From Rhodococcus sp. 06-235-1A (GTDB lineage: Bacteria > Actinomycetota > Actinomycetes > Mycobacteriales > Mycobacteriaceae), in assembly GCF_002258785.1 (NCBI RefSeq), contig NZ_NOYI01000027.1, forward strand, positions 1 through 64,000: 64,000 nt of DNA. Direction: 5' to 3'. Shown one piece after another: positions 7,820 to 16,567 of the stretch (position 1 is its first letter; every line of letters starts with the position of its first letter). Position numbers and translations under genes: made by a program. Below the pieces are notes generated by a model. That model was not told where the DNA came from and searched no databases. It saw only the letters and a program-made list of their open reading frames with translations.

Positions 7820-8617
7820 GTGAGCGAAACCGAGAAGCCTCAGCAGTGGACGTACCTGATGGACATGGACGGCGTGCTCGTCCACGAGGATCACCTGATC
7901 CCCGGTGCCGACACGTTCCTCGCCGAACTGCAGGCCAACGAAATCCCGTTCATCGTACTGACCAACAATTCGATTCGTACCCCCCGTGACCTGCGCGCAC
8001 GTCTCGCATTCACCGGTCTGGACATTCCGGAGAAGTCGATCTGGACCTCGGCTCTGGCCACCGCGACCTTCCTCGGCAATCAACGACCCGGTGGCAGCGC
8101 CTATGTCGTCGGCGAGTCCGGCTTGACCACCGCCCTGCACGACATCGGCTACACGCTCACCGACTCGAGCCCGGATTACGTGGTGCTCGGCGAGACCCGG
8201 ACGTATTCGTTCGAGGCAATCACCACCGCCATTCGCCTCGTCGAGAAGGGCTCGCGCTTCATCGCCACCAACCCCGACGCCACCGGCCCCTCCCGTGAGG
8301 GTTCACTGCCCGCGACCGGTTCGGTGGCAGCGTTGATCACGAAGGCCACCGGCAAGGAGCCGTACTACGTGGGCAAGCCCAACGCATTGATGATGCGGTC
8401 GGCACTGCGCGCGATCGGCGGGCATTCCGAGAACACGCTGATGATCGGCGACCGGATGGACACCGACGTGCTCTCGGGCCTCGAAGCCGGACTGCAGACC
8501 ATCCTGGTCCTCACCGGGATCTCGACGGTCCAGTCCGTCGAGCAGTACCCGTACCGACCGACCAAAGTTCTCGATTCCGTCGCAGACCTGGTGGGCCGCA
8601 CTCAGAACCCGTTCTGA
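7820..8617 (+). CDS. HAD-IIA family sugar-phosphatase (NagD-like)
   Basis: A 265-residue phosphatase with all four HAD motifs: DMDGVLV (nucleophile and acid/base aspartates, about residues 15-21), LTNNS, the lysine in YVGKPN, and MIGDRMDTDV. The cap between motifs II and III is the class IIA type found in NagD and 4-nitrophenylphosphatases. The cytoplasmic substrate is probably a small sugar or nucleotide phosphate. The start is GTG, six codons before the tryptophan that leads into motif I. The stop overlaps the isochorismate synthase ATG (TGATG), which suggests coupling. Confidence 0.9.
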   Translation: MSETEKPQQWTYLMDMDGVLVHEDHLIPGADTFLAELQANEIPFIVLTNNSIRTPRDLRARLAFTGLDIPEKSIWTSALATATFLGNQRPGGSAYVVGESGLTTALHDIGYTLTDSSPDYVVLGETRTYSFEAITTAIRLVEKGSRFIATNPDATGPSREGSLPATGSVAALITKATGKEPYYVGKPNALMMRSALRAIGGHSENTLMIGDRMDTDVLSGLEAGLQTILVLTGISTVQSVEQYPYRPTKVLDSVADLVGRTQNPF

Positions 8618-9690
8618 TGACTCTCGAATTCGTTCTGTCCCGGCAGGATCACCACGTCGTCGGACTGGGTGTCCGGCACGCTTTTCCCGACGTCGCCGAC
8701 GCGGTGGCCGCGGTCCGGGAAGGCCGAAATGTCGTCGGCGCACTCCCTTTCGACATGTCCGACGCCACCGCCCTGATCGAACCGGAGGAGTTCTACCGAC
8801 TCGACGGGCCCTGGATGACAACCGATACCCTGCCGCCGCTACCGGCGGCAACCGTCGCACGACAGATTCCCGATCCGGACGTCCACGTGCAGCGAGTGCG
8901 AGATGTCGTCGAGCAATTGAAAGCCGGTGCAGCCGAGAAGATCGTGCTCGCGCGGGCCATCGAGGTGACCGCGGAATCGCCGATCGAGCCTGTCTCGGTG
9001 TTGAGCGCGTTGGTCTCCCGCGATCCGATGGGCAACGGCTTTCTGGCGAATCTGTCGCCCGCAGGTAAGACCGGCACGCACATCGTCGGCGCGAGCCCGG
9101 AACTGTTGGTTCGTAAGCGCGGCAACATCGTCAGCTGCCATCCGTTTGCCGGGACGGCTGCGCGTTCCACCGATCCCGACGAAGAAGCACGCATCTCCGC
9201 GGCGTTGGCGGCCAGCGCCAAGGATCAGGCCGAACACCGATTCGTCGTCGACGAGATCCGTGCTGCGTTGACGCCGTTCTGCGAGTCGCTGGAGGTGCCC
9301 GAGTCACCCCAGCTGAGCAGCACTCCGCAGCTGTGGCACCTGTCGACGCCGATCGTCGGCACCCTGGCCGATCCCGCGACCTCGGCGCTCGATCTCGCAC
9401 TGGCGCTGCATCCCACGGCCGCCGTCGCCGGGGTTCCCCGCGCCGCGGCCATGGCTGCGATCGCAGACGTCGAGGGCTCCCGTGGCTTCTACGCCGGAGC
9501 CGTCGGGTGGACCGACGGCAGCGGCGACGGCGAATGGATGGTCACGATCCGCTGCATCGAACTCGCGGCGGACGGACTGTCCGGAACGGCCACCGCCGGC
9601 GGCGGCATCGTCGCAGATTCCGACCCCGACGCCGAACTGAACGAAACCACGGCCAAGTTCAGAACCGTGCTCAGCGTCTTCGAGCCCTGA
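8617..9690 (+). CDS. entC: isochorismate synthase
   Basis: A 357-residue member of the chorismate-utilising enzymes. Conserved blocks in order are EKIVLARAIEV (general base lysine), GASPELL, SCHPFAGTAAR, FVVDEIRAAL, LWHLSTPIVGTL, LHPTAAVAGVPR, GFYAGAVGW, EWMVTIRC and ATAGGGIVADSDPDAE. It converts chorismate to isochorismate for menaquinone or catechol siderophores. No men or ent partners are adjacent, so the pathway is not resolved; isolated copies like this are usual in mycobacteria and rhodococci. It is coupled to the HAD gene. Confidence 0.9.
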   Translation: MTLEFVLSRQDHHVVGLGVRHAFPDVADAVAAVREGRNVVGALPFDMSDATALIEPEEFYRLDGPWMTTDTLPPLPAATVARQIPDPDVHVQRVRDVVEQLKAGAAEKIVLARAIEVTAESPIEPVSVLSALVSRDPMGNGFLANLSPAGKTGTHIVGASPELLVRKRGNIVSCHPFAGTAARSTDPDEEARISAALAASAKDQAEHRFVVDEIRAALTPFCESLEVPESPQLSSTPQLWHLSTPIVGTLADPATSALDLALALHPTAAVAGVPRAAAMAAIADVEGSRGFYAGAVGWTDGSGDGEWMVTIRCIELAADGLSGTATAGGGIVADSDPDAELNETTAKFRTVLSVFEP

Positions 9691-9725
9691 CGCAGATACG
9701 GACACTGCTACCGATCGATTGCGGC

Positions 9726-9748
9726 GTTGAGATCACGGTGAATCGAAC
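9726..9748. promoter_or_regulatory. operator-like sequence upstream of the AtsK-like gene
   Basis: GTTGAGATCACGGTGAATCG plus AAC matches the core of the perfect repeat at 5333-5359 in 18 of 23 positions. It lies about 95 bases before the dioxygenase ATG. TTGAGA within it and TGTACA at 9751-9756 could be promoter elements. Sharing with the ABC operon suggests one regulator for both. Confidence 0.5.
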
Positions 9749-9841
9749 TGTGTACATGACCGATCGACAATGGTCAGCTTGTTGAATTCCGCACTGCACC
9801 GGTGCAATTCGGGCAGTCTTCGACCAGCGAAAGGTATCGAC

Positions 9842-10783
9842 ATGTCGGTGGACACTCTTGTCGAGAATACGACAGCTCTGCGTGCGATCAAGATCGGTGG
9901 CAACCTCGGTGCCCGCATCGAAGGCGTGCGACTCGGCGGCGATCTCGATGCGAACACTGTCGAGTTCGTTCGGCGCGCTCTGCTCGAGCACAAGGTCATC
10001 TTCTTCAGCGGCCAGCACCACCTCGACGACGAAAGCCAGTATGCGTTCGCCGAATTGCTCGGGTCGCCGACCACCCCGCACCCCACTGTCACCTCACGTG
10101 GCACCAGAACACTGGCCATCGACTCCGAATACGGCAAGGCCAACAGCTGGCATTCGGATGTGACCTTCGTCGACCGAATCCCGAAGGCCTCCATCCTGCG
10201 TGCGGTCAGCCTCCCGGAATACGGCGGGAACACCACGTGGGCCTCACAGACCGCCGCCTACGCGCAGTTGCCGGATTCGTTGAAGGCGTTGGTGGACAAC
10301 CTCTGGGCCACGCACTCGAACAACTACGACTACTCGGCGACTGCTGCAGAGAAGATTCGGAACGACAAGACCGAGGAGTACCGAAAGGAGTTCCAGTCCA
10401 CTTACTTCGAGACCGAGCACCCAGTCGTCCGCGTGCACCCCGAAACCGGTGAGAAGACTCTGCTGCTCGGTCACTTCGTCAAGAACTTCATCGGATTGTC
10501 GACCAAGGAGTCGCAGACCCTGTTCGATCTCCTACAGAATCGAGTGACCAAGCTGGAGAACACTGTTCGCTGGACCTGGAGCCTGGGCGACGTGGCCATC
10601 TGGGACAACCGCGCCACCCAGCACTACGCCGTCGCAGACTGGGACGATCAGTACCGCCGCCTCGAACGCATCACCTTGGCCGGCGACGTGCCGGTACACC
10701 CCAACGGAGAGAAGAGCCGGGTGGTCGCAGGCGACGCGGCGCACTACTCCCTCATCGACAAGCCGCTACCGGTGACGCTCTGA
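9842..10783 (+). CDS. TauD/TfdA-family dioxygenase, alkylsulfatase (AtsK)-like
   Basis: A 313-residue Fe(II)/2-oxoglutarate dioxygenase. The metal site HxD is seen in SWHSDVTF (about residues 102-109), and the distal histidine is in [11 protein letters not shown] with the 2-oxoglutarate arginine in RRLERITL. The family oxidises sulfonates, sulfate esters or aryloxy acids so that sulfite, sulfate or alcohol is released. The SIxRAV and NTTWAS segments fit AtsK-type alkylsulfatases. The ATG at 9842 is preferred over an upstream in-frame GTG because it matches the family N-terminus. Location beside metZ and rhodanese supports a sulfur-scavenging role. Confidence 0.88.
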   Translation: MSVDTLVENTTALRAIKIGGNLGARIEGVRLGGDLDANTVEFVRRALLEHKVIFFSGQHHLDDESQYAFAELLGSPTTPHPTVTSRGTRTLAIDSEYGKANSWHSDVTFVDRIPKASILRAVSLPEYGGNTTWASQTAAYAQLPDSLKALVDNLWATHSNNYDYSATAAEKIRNDKTEEYRKEFQSTYFETEHPVVRVHPETGEKTLLLGHFVKNFIGLSTKESQTLFDLLQNRVTKLENTVRWTWSLGDVAIWDNRATQHYAVADWDDQYRRLERITLAGDVPVHPNGEKSRVVAGDAAHYSLIDKPLPVTL

Positions 10784-10789
10784 CACCGA

Positions 10790-12013
10790 CTACTTCAGAG
10801 CCTGGTCCAGATCTCCGATCAGATCCTCGGTGTCCTCGAGGCCGATGGAAATGCGCACCACACCGTCGGTGATGCCCACTGCCGCACGGCCTTCCGGGCC
10901 CATCGCGCGGTGCGTGGTGGTGGCCGGATGAGTGATCAGTGTCTTGGAGTCGCCGAGGTTGTTGGAGATGTCGACGATACGCAACGCGTCCAGCACCTCG
11001 AAGGCGCGCTTCTTGCCCTCCCCCTCCGGTGCTTCGAGTTCGAAGGTCACGACGGTACCGCCGCCCGACATCTGCGACTTCGCCAGTGCGTACTGCGGAT
11101 GTGATTGCAGGAACGGGTATTTCACCCAGCGCACCGCAGGGTGAGCTTCGAGGAACTCGGCGATCCGCAGCGCGGAATTCACCGAATGCCGCACCCGCAC
11201 CGGCATCGTCTCGAGCCCTTTGAGCAGCGTCCAGGCATTGAACGGGCTCAGTGCCGGGCCGGTGTGCCGCATCAGAGTCTGCACCGGGCCTTCGATGTAT
11301 TCCTTCGAGCCCAGGATCGCCCCGCCGAGTACCCGACCCTGGCCGTCGATGTGCTTGGTGCCCGAGTACACGACCACGTCGGCCCCGAGTTCCAGGCTGC
11401 GCTGCAGCAACGGCGTCGCGAAGACGTTGTCCAGCACCACCGTTGCTCCGGCAGCATGTGCCAGCTCGGAGACGCGCCGGACATCGACCAACGACTGCAT
11501 CGGGTTGGACGGGGTCTCGAAGAACACCGCCGTCGTCGGCACCGACAGCGCCTGCTCCCACTGCTCGAGGTCTTCGCCGTCGACGAAGACGGTCTCGACG
11601 CCCCACCGCGGCAGAATCTCGTTGCAGACCACGAAGCAGGAGCCGAAAAGGCTACGCGCAGCGACCAATCGGTCACCGGCCTTCAGCAGTGCGCCCAATG
11701 CGGTGAACACCGCCGACATTCCGCTCGACGTCCCGAAGCATGCCTCGGCACCCTCGATCAGCCGCAGCCGCTCCTCGAACATCTTGACCGTCGGGTTGCC
11801 GTAGCGCGAGTACACGAAATGATCGATGTCGCCGGTGAACGCCTGCTCGGCCGCTCCGGCACTCTCGTACACGAAACCCGAAGAGAGATAGAGTGCTTCG
11901 GCGTTCTCGTCGAACCCGGATCGCATCAGACCGCCGCGAACTCCCAGCGTTCCCTGACCCACACCCTCGGGCAAGGGCTTGTCGAATCCGCCGCCTTTCG
12001 GAATGTTCGTCAC
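10790..12013 (-). CDS. metZ: O-succinylhomoserine sulfhydrylase
   Basis: A 407-residue PLP enzyme of the Cys/Met metabolism family. The pyridoxal lysine is in VVYSGTKHIDGQG, the phosphate-binding region in FGTSSGMSAV, and the tyrosine/arginine pair in YSRYGNPT. It makes homocysteine from O-succinylhomoserine (or the acetyl form) and sulfide. The GTG start overlaps the rhodanese stop by four bases, the same rhodanese-metZ order as M. tuberculosis Rv0390-Rv0391, which supports the name. It is convergent with the dioxygenase gene with only six bases between stops. Confidence 0.93.
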   Translation of the reverse strand: MTNIPKGGGFDKPLPEGVGQGTLGVRGGLMRSGFDENAEALYLSSGFVYESAGAAEQAFTGDIDHFVYSRYGNPTVKMFEERLRLIEGAEACFGTSSGMSAVFTALGALLKAGDRLVAARSLFGSCFVVCNEILPRWGVETVFVDGEDLEQWEQALSVPTTAVFFETPSNPMQSLVDVRRVSELAHAAGATVVLDNVFATPLLQRSLELGADVVVYSGTKHIDGQGRVLGGAILGSKEYIEGPVQTLMRHTGPALSPFNAWTLLKGLETMPVRVRHSVNSALRIAEFLEAHPAVRWVKYPFLQSHPQYALAKSQMSGGGTVVTFELEAPEGEGKKRAFEVLDALRIVDISNNLGDSKTLITHPATTTHRAMGPEGRAAVGITDGVVRISIGLEDTEDLIGDLDQALK

Positions 12014-12423
12014 GACTGCCTCCACGGCAACCCGACCGCACGCCAACCCGTGGCTCCGCGATGACCGTCGGCATCGGTGGCACCTTCGAAACCGTCGAGC
12101 ACGTTGTAGGACGGACCGATTCCTGCAGCCGTCGCGGCTTCGGCAGCACCGATGGATCGCTGACCGGAGCGGCACAGGAACACCACCGGTCGATCGCCAT
12201 CCACGCCTGCGGCTTTCAAGTCCTCGACGAAGTTCGTGTTCCGGGCACCGTCGGGGAAGCTGACCCATTCGATCAAGTGCGTGGGGCGGTCGATTCCGGA
12301 CGTGTCAGGCACTCCGACGTACTGCCACTCGGCGCGCGTCCGAACGTCCACGAGCACGGCCTCGGGGTTGCTCTGCAACAACTCCCAGGCAGCTTCCGGG
12401 GTTATGTCACCTGCGTAGGTCAC
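12010..12423 (-). CDS. rhodanese-like sulfurtransferase
   Basis: A 137-residue single-domain rhodanese. The active-site loop is VVFLCRSGQRSIGAA, with the persulfide cysteine near residue 93, preceded by the family motif VLVDVRTRAEW. It probably carries sulfane sulfur for or from the homocysteine-forming reaction of the coupled metZ gene. The GTG start has GGAAGG about nine bases upstream. The length is typical of cytosolic single-domain forms. Confidence 0.9.
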   Translation of the reverse strand: MTYAGDITPEAAWELLQSNPEAVLVDVRTRAEWQYVGVPDTSGIDRPTHLIEWVSFPDGARNTNFVEDLKAAGVDGDRPVVFLCRSGQRSIGAAEAATAAGIGPSYNVLDGFEGATDADGHRGATGWRAVGLPWRQS

Positions 12424-12468
12424 TTGATCAGCCTTCCGTCACTCGCTGTTTCGACATCACACACGCCA

Positions 12469-12996
12469 TCACACATTGCACACCAGCCACTTGTCGTCGA
12501 CGCGGACGAACTTCCACTGATCGTCGGTCTGCACTCCGGATTTCTCTTCCTTCAGCGGGACCTTCACCACACCGCGGTCGCCGTTGACCTCGTACTCCGA
12601 CGGCACCCCGTCGATGGACGTCTCGCCGTTGCGCTCGACCTCGCCTGCTCGATCGGTTCGGTACTGCGCGTCGTCGCCGGGAACGAGGAGCGCAACCTGG
12701 TCGAAGCAGGTGTTCTCGCGCAACAGATCCGCATCGCCGGTGTTCTGTGCTTCGAGGAATCCGTCGACGGCGTCGGTGAGCAGCTGCGCCTGCGTCACGT
12801 TGTTCTCGGCGGGGGCGAACTTCGACGCTGCGAAGATGCCGACGAGCAGAACCACGACGATGCCCGCGGCGATGATGAACGGCCACGCGTTCGGTGGACG
12901 CTGCTCACCGGAGTCGGCAGCGGCCTTCGACGCGTTGTTTCGCGCTTCCTCACGACTGTCGACCCACTGCTGCCTACGTTCACTCCACGACGCCAT
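12469..12996 (-). CDS. single-pass membrane protein with Rv0361-like extracytoplasmic domain
   Basis: A 175-residue protein with a basic 38-residue cytoplasmic head, one membrane helix (about residues 39-58, WPFIIAAGIVVVLLVGIFAA) and an external domain with two cysteines that ends QWKFVRVDDKWLVCNV. The architecture and the final W-K-V-C ending are the same as in the larger protein at 30093-31010, so the two look like paralogues of the Rv0361 type. The fold is probably of the NTF2/lumazine-binding-like kind. It lies 45 bases upstream of the rhodanese gene on the same strand. Function unknown. Confidence 0.75.
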   Translation of the reverse strand: MASWSERRQQWVDSREEARNNASKAAADSGEQRPPNAWPFIIAAGIVVVLLVGIFAASKFAPAENNVTQAQLLTDAVDGFLEAQNTGDADLLRENTCFDQVALLVPGDDAQYRTDRAGEVERNGETSIDGVPSEYEVNGDRGVVKVPLKEEKSGVQTDDQWKFVRVDDKWLVCNV

Positions 12997-13030
12997 GCGG
13001 CCAATCTTCCTCGATCCGACGGGCCGGGCA

Positions 13031-13891
13031 CTATCGGGGTCCGACGGGAATGTCTCCTCGCAACGTGATGCGGTGCATCTTGCGATGCTCGGTGCCGTAG
13101 TCGCGATTGGCGTAGTGCGAGGTGCTGCGGTTGTCCCACAGCACCAGATCGCCCAGCCGCCAGCGGTGCCGCACGATGTGTTCGGGCTTGGTCAGGTGCG
13201 CGTACAGCAGATCCAGGATGCCGCGACTCTCGGCCTCCGACACCCCCACGATGTGCGAGGTGAAACCCGGATTGACGAAGAGCCCCTTGCGGCCGGTTTC
13301 CGGATGGACCCGCACGACGGGATGTTCGACGGGAACCAGCGCGGTGACTTCCTTGCCGTCCCACACATTCCCTTTTCCGCCGCGCTTCTGCGCGAGGTAG
13401 TAACCGAATTCGCGGTTGCCGTCGTGAATCGCCGTCAGCCCGTCGATCATTCGGCGAACGGGTGCGGACAGCGACTCGTAGGCGAGCTGACTGTCGGCCC
13501 AGTTGGTGTCGCCGCCGTGCGGTGGCAGGACGACGGGCCGCAGGATCGAGCCCATCGGCGGACGTTCCATGAACGTGACGTCGGTGTGCCAGACGTCGGC
13601 GAAACCGTTGTCCTGACTGTCGAGCGCGTAGACCTCGGGAGCGACGTGGCCGCTGTCGTGTACCGGGTGGCCGGCCGTGAGGTCGCCGAGACGACGGCCG
13701 AATTCGACGTGTGCCGCGTCGTCGAGCGTCTGCCCGCGCAGCACCAGAACCTTGTGGTCGACGAGCGCTCGGCGTACGGCATGAATCTGAGCATCGGACG
13801 CCGACGCGACGTCGAGCCCGATGACCTCGGCTCCGAACGACGGGCCGAGCTTGTCGAGCGTGAGAGTGGCGGTCTGTTCCAGGGTGGTCAT
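13031..13891 (-). CDS. TauD/TfdA-family dioxygenase
   Basis: A 286-residue Fe(II)/2-oxoglutarate dioxygenase, clearly related to the one at 9842-10783. The metal pair is in VWHTDVTFMERPP, the distal histidine in RSTSHYANRDYG and the arginine in KMHRITLRGD. The length matches taurine dioxygenase. Substrates could be taurine, another sulfonate or a sulfate ester; the sequence does not decide. It is divergent from fprA across a 296-base gap and lies 34 bases upstream of the membrane protein gene on the same strand. Confidence 0.88.
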   Translation of the reverse strand: MTTLEQTATLTLDKLGPSFGAEVIGLDVASASDAQIHAVRRALVDHKVLVLRGQTLDDAAHVEFGRRLGDLTAGHPVHDSGHVAPEVYALDSQDNGFADVWHTDVTFMERPPMGSILRPVVLPPHGGDTNWADSQLAYESLSAPVRRMIDGLTAIHDGNREFGYYLAQKRGGKGNVWDGKEVTALVPVEHPVVRVHPETGRKGLFVNPGFTSHIVGVSEAESRGILDLLYAHLTKPEHIVRHRWRLGDLVLWDNRSTSHYANRDYGTEHRKMHRITLRGDIPVGPR

Positions 13892-14030
13892 GTGTCCTCG
13901 AATCCGTGCACGGCAGGGCGCTGATCTGCGGCAACGCTGCCGTCGAGAGAGGGGTCCCGTCCTGTTCAGGGAGGGGAAGGGCGTCGGGTCAGGTCACCGA
14001 CAACACATGTTGGTGCAGGTACGACAGAAG

Positions 14031-14048
14031 TCGACGGTGAACCGTCGA
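14031..14048. promoter_or_regulatory. perfect inverted repeat in the dioxygenase/fprA gap
   Basis: Arms TCGACGGT and ACCGTCGA flank GA. It lies 140 bases from each divergent start codon. The rest of the 13892-14187 gap shows no gene; AACACATGTTGG near 14011 is a second, shorter dyad. Regulator not known. Confidence 0.45.
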
Positions 14049-14187
14049 ACCAGGTATGTCGTGCGCACAGAGCAATTCCTACCGGAAACCGGGAAATCCG
14101 GCAAGTTTGCCCACTGCCCCAGCTCAGGTTGTCCTTAATTTATGCTGGGGTGTCCGCACTTCCCTCGAAGAAGGTAGCTCGCTGCAC

Positions 14188-15573
14188 ATGACTGATCAGA
14201 CTCGTCCACTCCGCGTCGCCATCGTCGGTGCCGGACCGGCCGGCATCTATGCCGCCGACGCGCTCATGAAGTCCGACCACAATGTCAGCGGACCGGGCGT
14301 GAGCATCGACCTCTTCGAGCGCATGCCTGCACCGTTCGGGCTGATCCGCTACGGCGTGGCCCCGGACCACCCGCGCATCAAGGGCATCATCACCGCACTG
14401 CACAAGGTGCTCGACAAGCCGCAGGTTCGCCTGCTCGGCAACATCGACTACGGCACCGACATCACCCTCGACGACCTGCGCCGCTTCTACGACGCCGTCA
14501 TCTTCTCCACCGGTGCCAACGCGGACCGCGCGCTGAACATCCCCGGCATCGACCTCGAGGGCAGCTACGGCGCCGCCGACTTCGTGTCCTGGTACGACGG
14601 CCACCCGGACGTGCCGCGCACCTGGCCGCTCGAGGCCGAGAAGGTCGCCGTCCTCGGCGTCGGAAACGTCGCTCTCGACGTCGCACGCGTCCTCGCCAAG
14701 ACCGGCGACGAACTGCTGCCCACCGAAATCCCGGCCAACGTCTACGAGGGCCTCAAGGCGAACAAGGCCATCGAGGTGCACGTGTTCGGCCGCCGCGGAC
14801 CGGCTCAGGCAAAGTTCACCCCGTTGGAGCTACGCGAGCTCGACCATTCCCCCAACATCGAGGTCATCGTCTCCCCCGAGGACATCGACTACGACGAGGG
14901 CTCGGAGCAGGCCCGCCGCAGCTCCAAGCAGATCGACATGGTTGCCAACACCCTGCAGGACTGGGCCATCCGCGACGTCGGCAGCCGCCCGCACAAGCTG
15001 TTCCTGCACTTCTTCGAGTCGCCAAGCGAGGTACTCGGTGAGGACGGCAAGGTCGTGGGTCTGCGCACCGAGCGCACCGAGCTCGACGGCACCGGCAACG
15101 TCAAGGGCACCGGCAAGTACAACGACTGGGACGTCCAGGCCGTCTACCGCGCCGTCGGCTACCTCAGCCAGAACATCAGCCAGCTCCCGTTCGACGAGCA
15201 GGCAGGCACCATCCCCAACGAGGCCGGACGCGTCGTCGAATCCCCGTCCTCGACCACCCCCGTTCCCGCCACGTACGTCACCGGCTGGATCAAGCGCGGA
15301 CCCGTCGGCCTCATCGGTCACACCAAGGGCGACGCGAACGAGACGGTCGCCAACCTGCTCGAGGATGCACCGAGCTTCGTCGGTGCGGCCGAGCCTGATC
15401 TGGATGCCGTCACATCGTTCCTCGAAGGCAAGCAGGTTCCCTTCACCACCTGGGACGGCTGGTACCGCCTCGACGCGCACGAGCGTTCACTCGGTGAGCC
15501 CGAGGGCCGCGAGCGCGTGAAGGTCGTCGAGCGTGAGGACATGCTGAAGGCTTCCGAGCCCGACAAGGCCTGA
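14188..15573 (+). CDS. fprA: ferredoxin/flavodoxin-NADP(+) reductase FprA
   Basis: A 461-residue flavoprotein of the adrenodoxin-reductase type. It has the FAD Rossmann motif VGAGPAGIYAADAL at the N-terminus, the signature APFGLIRYGVAPDHP, the NADPH site VLGVGNVALDVAR near residue 155, and the C-terminal FAD loop YVTGWIKRGPVGLIGHTKGD. It passes electrons from NADPH to ferredoxins that feed P450s and other enzymes. The length matches mycobacterial FprA. The ATG at 14188 is the one next to the Rossmann strand; longer in-frame starts lie in the promoter region. A single-gene unit closed by the terminator at 15584-15633. Confidence 0.95.
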   Translation: MTDQTRPLRVAIVGAGPAGIYAADALMKSDHNVSGPGVSIDLFERMPAPFGLIRYGVAPDHPRIKGIITALHKVLDKPQVRLLGNIDYGTDITLDDLRRFYDAVIFSTGANADRALNIPGIDLEGSYGAADFVSWYDGHPDVPRTWPLEAEKVAVLGVGNVALDVARVLAKTGDELLPTEIPANVYEGLKANKAIEVHVFGRRGPAQAKFTPLELRELDHSPNIEVIVSPEDIDYDEGSEQARRSSKQIDMVANTLQDWAIRDVGSRPHKLFLHFFESPSEVLGEDGKVVGLRTERTELDGTGNVKGTGKYNDWDVQAVYRAVGYLSQNISQLPFDEQAGTIPNEAGRVVESPSSTTPVPATYVTGWIKRGPVGLIGHTKGDANETVANLLEDAPSFVGAAEPDLDAVTSFLEGKQVPFTTWDGWYRLDAHERSLGEPEGRERVKVVEREDMLKASEPDKA

Positions 15574-15583
15574 GCGGCTGCGC

Positions 15584-15633
15584 CGCATGTGCACGAAACT
15601 TCGTAGCCCACTACGAAGTTTCGTGCACATGCG
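15584..15633. terminator. bidirectional terminator hairpin, 23-bp stem
   Basis: Perfect 23-base arms (beginning CGCATGTGCACGAAACTTCG) around a CCCA loop lie between the convergent fprA and SMP-30 genes. There is no long T-run. A hairpin with closely related arms stands at 31015-31062, so this may also belong to a dispersed palindromic repeat. Confidence 0.75.
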
Positions 15634-15642
15634 CGAAGCGCT

Positions 15643-16512
15643 CTACACCCGAACAGACAACAACTTGCCCTCTGTCTCGATTTTGCGTTGATGCTCGTTG
15701 AAATCCGGTGCAGCGCAGACGAACAGCGTGCGGCCGTCGGATCCGCCGAGTCCGCAGGCGAAGACCCCGAGATCGAAATCGAGCTGCTGGAGGATCTCCC
15801 CGCCCTGTGCAACGTGCAGCACTCGCTGCCCGAGCGCGTCGGCGATCCACATCGTGCCGTCGGTGTCGATGCAGCATCCGTCGGCGGCCACCTTCACCTC
15901 GCCCAGGGCCGTCGCCATATCTGTCGACGACGGTAGTTCGCCGAACGTCGCCCAGTCACGCCGCTCCCCCAGAGAACCGTCCTCGGCGATGTCGAAGGCA
16001 CTGACCCGGTTGCCGACCGTCTCGTCCACCAGCAGTTCGCCCGACGCGGTGAATGCCATCCCGTTGGGGAAGTACAGATCCGAGGCCACGACGTGCGCAG
16101 AACCGTCGGGGTCCACGCGAATAAGATCGGCCGTCTCGACGGGGGCGAAGTTCATCAGATCGAACCCGAAGTTCCCGATGTACGCGCGGCCCTGCGCGTC
16201 CACGAGCATGTCGTTGAGGTTCGCGGACACGTACGTCGACAGATCGGCATGCACCGTCAGCGAGCCGTCGTGCTCGCGCAGCAGCAGCTTGTGGTCGCGC
16301 ATCGACACGATCAGCAGTCGGCCGTCGGGCAACCAACCCAGGCCCGACGGCTGATTGGGTACCTCGGCTTCGACTCGCACATCGGACCCGTCCTCGAGAG
16401 CGGACAGGACACGGTGGGAGTAGAAGTCCGATACCCAGACCCTCCCCTCGTGCCAACGTGGACATTCGAAGTAGGTGTATCCGTCGAGAACGACAGTGGT
16501 CTCCGGTTTCAT
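15643..16512 (-). CDS. SMP-30/gluconolactonase/LRE family protein
   Basis: A 289-residue six-bladed beta-propeller. Divalent-metal ligands typical of the family are visible: the glutamate in FECPRW (about residue 16), asparagine in LNDMLVD, asparagine in LYFPNGMAF and aspartate in IDTDGTMWIADA. Members hydrolyse sugar lactones or related esters in the cytosol. The gene is divergent from the amidohydrolase across 55 bases, and a lactonase beside an amidohydrolase-2 protein is a common catabolic pairing. The substrate is unknown. Confidence 0.88.
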   Translation of the reverse strand: MKPETTVVLDGYTYFECPRWHEGRVWVSDFYSHRVLSALEDGSDVRVEAEVPNQPSGLGWLPDGRLLIVSMRDHKLLLREHDGSLTVHADLSTYVSANLNDMLVDAQGRAYIGNFGFDLMNFAPVETADLIRVDPDGSAHVVASDLYFPNGMAFTASGELLVDETVGNRVSAFDIAEDGSLGERRDWATFGELPSSTDMATALGEVKVAADGCCIDTDGTMWIADALGQRVLHVAQGGEILQQLDFDLGVFACGLGGSDGRTLFVCAAPDFNEHQRKIETEGKLLSVRV

Positions 16513-16567
16513 GTTTCGAATTCAAACACCGAGCACGGTGGCCGCGACGCCGAATGCGTGAGCTGGC

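Noticed and set aside
7261-13975. GTCCTGTTCAGG-like sequences at 7262 and near 13966 as a shared operator
   Set aside because: One copy overlaps a stop codon and the match is short, so chance is likely.
14105-14150. IdeR iron box upstream of fprA
   Set aside because: TCAGGTTGTCCTTAATTTA matches the 19-base consensus in only about 11 positions.
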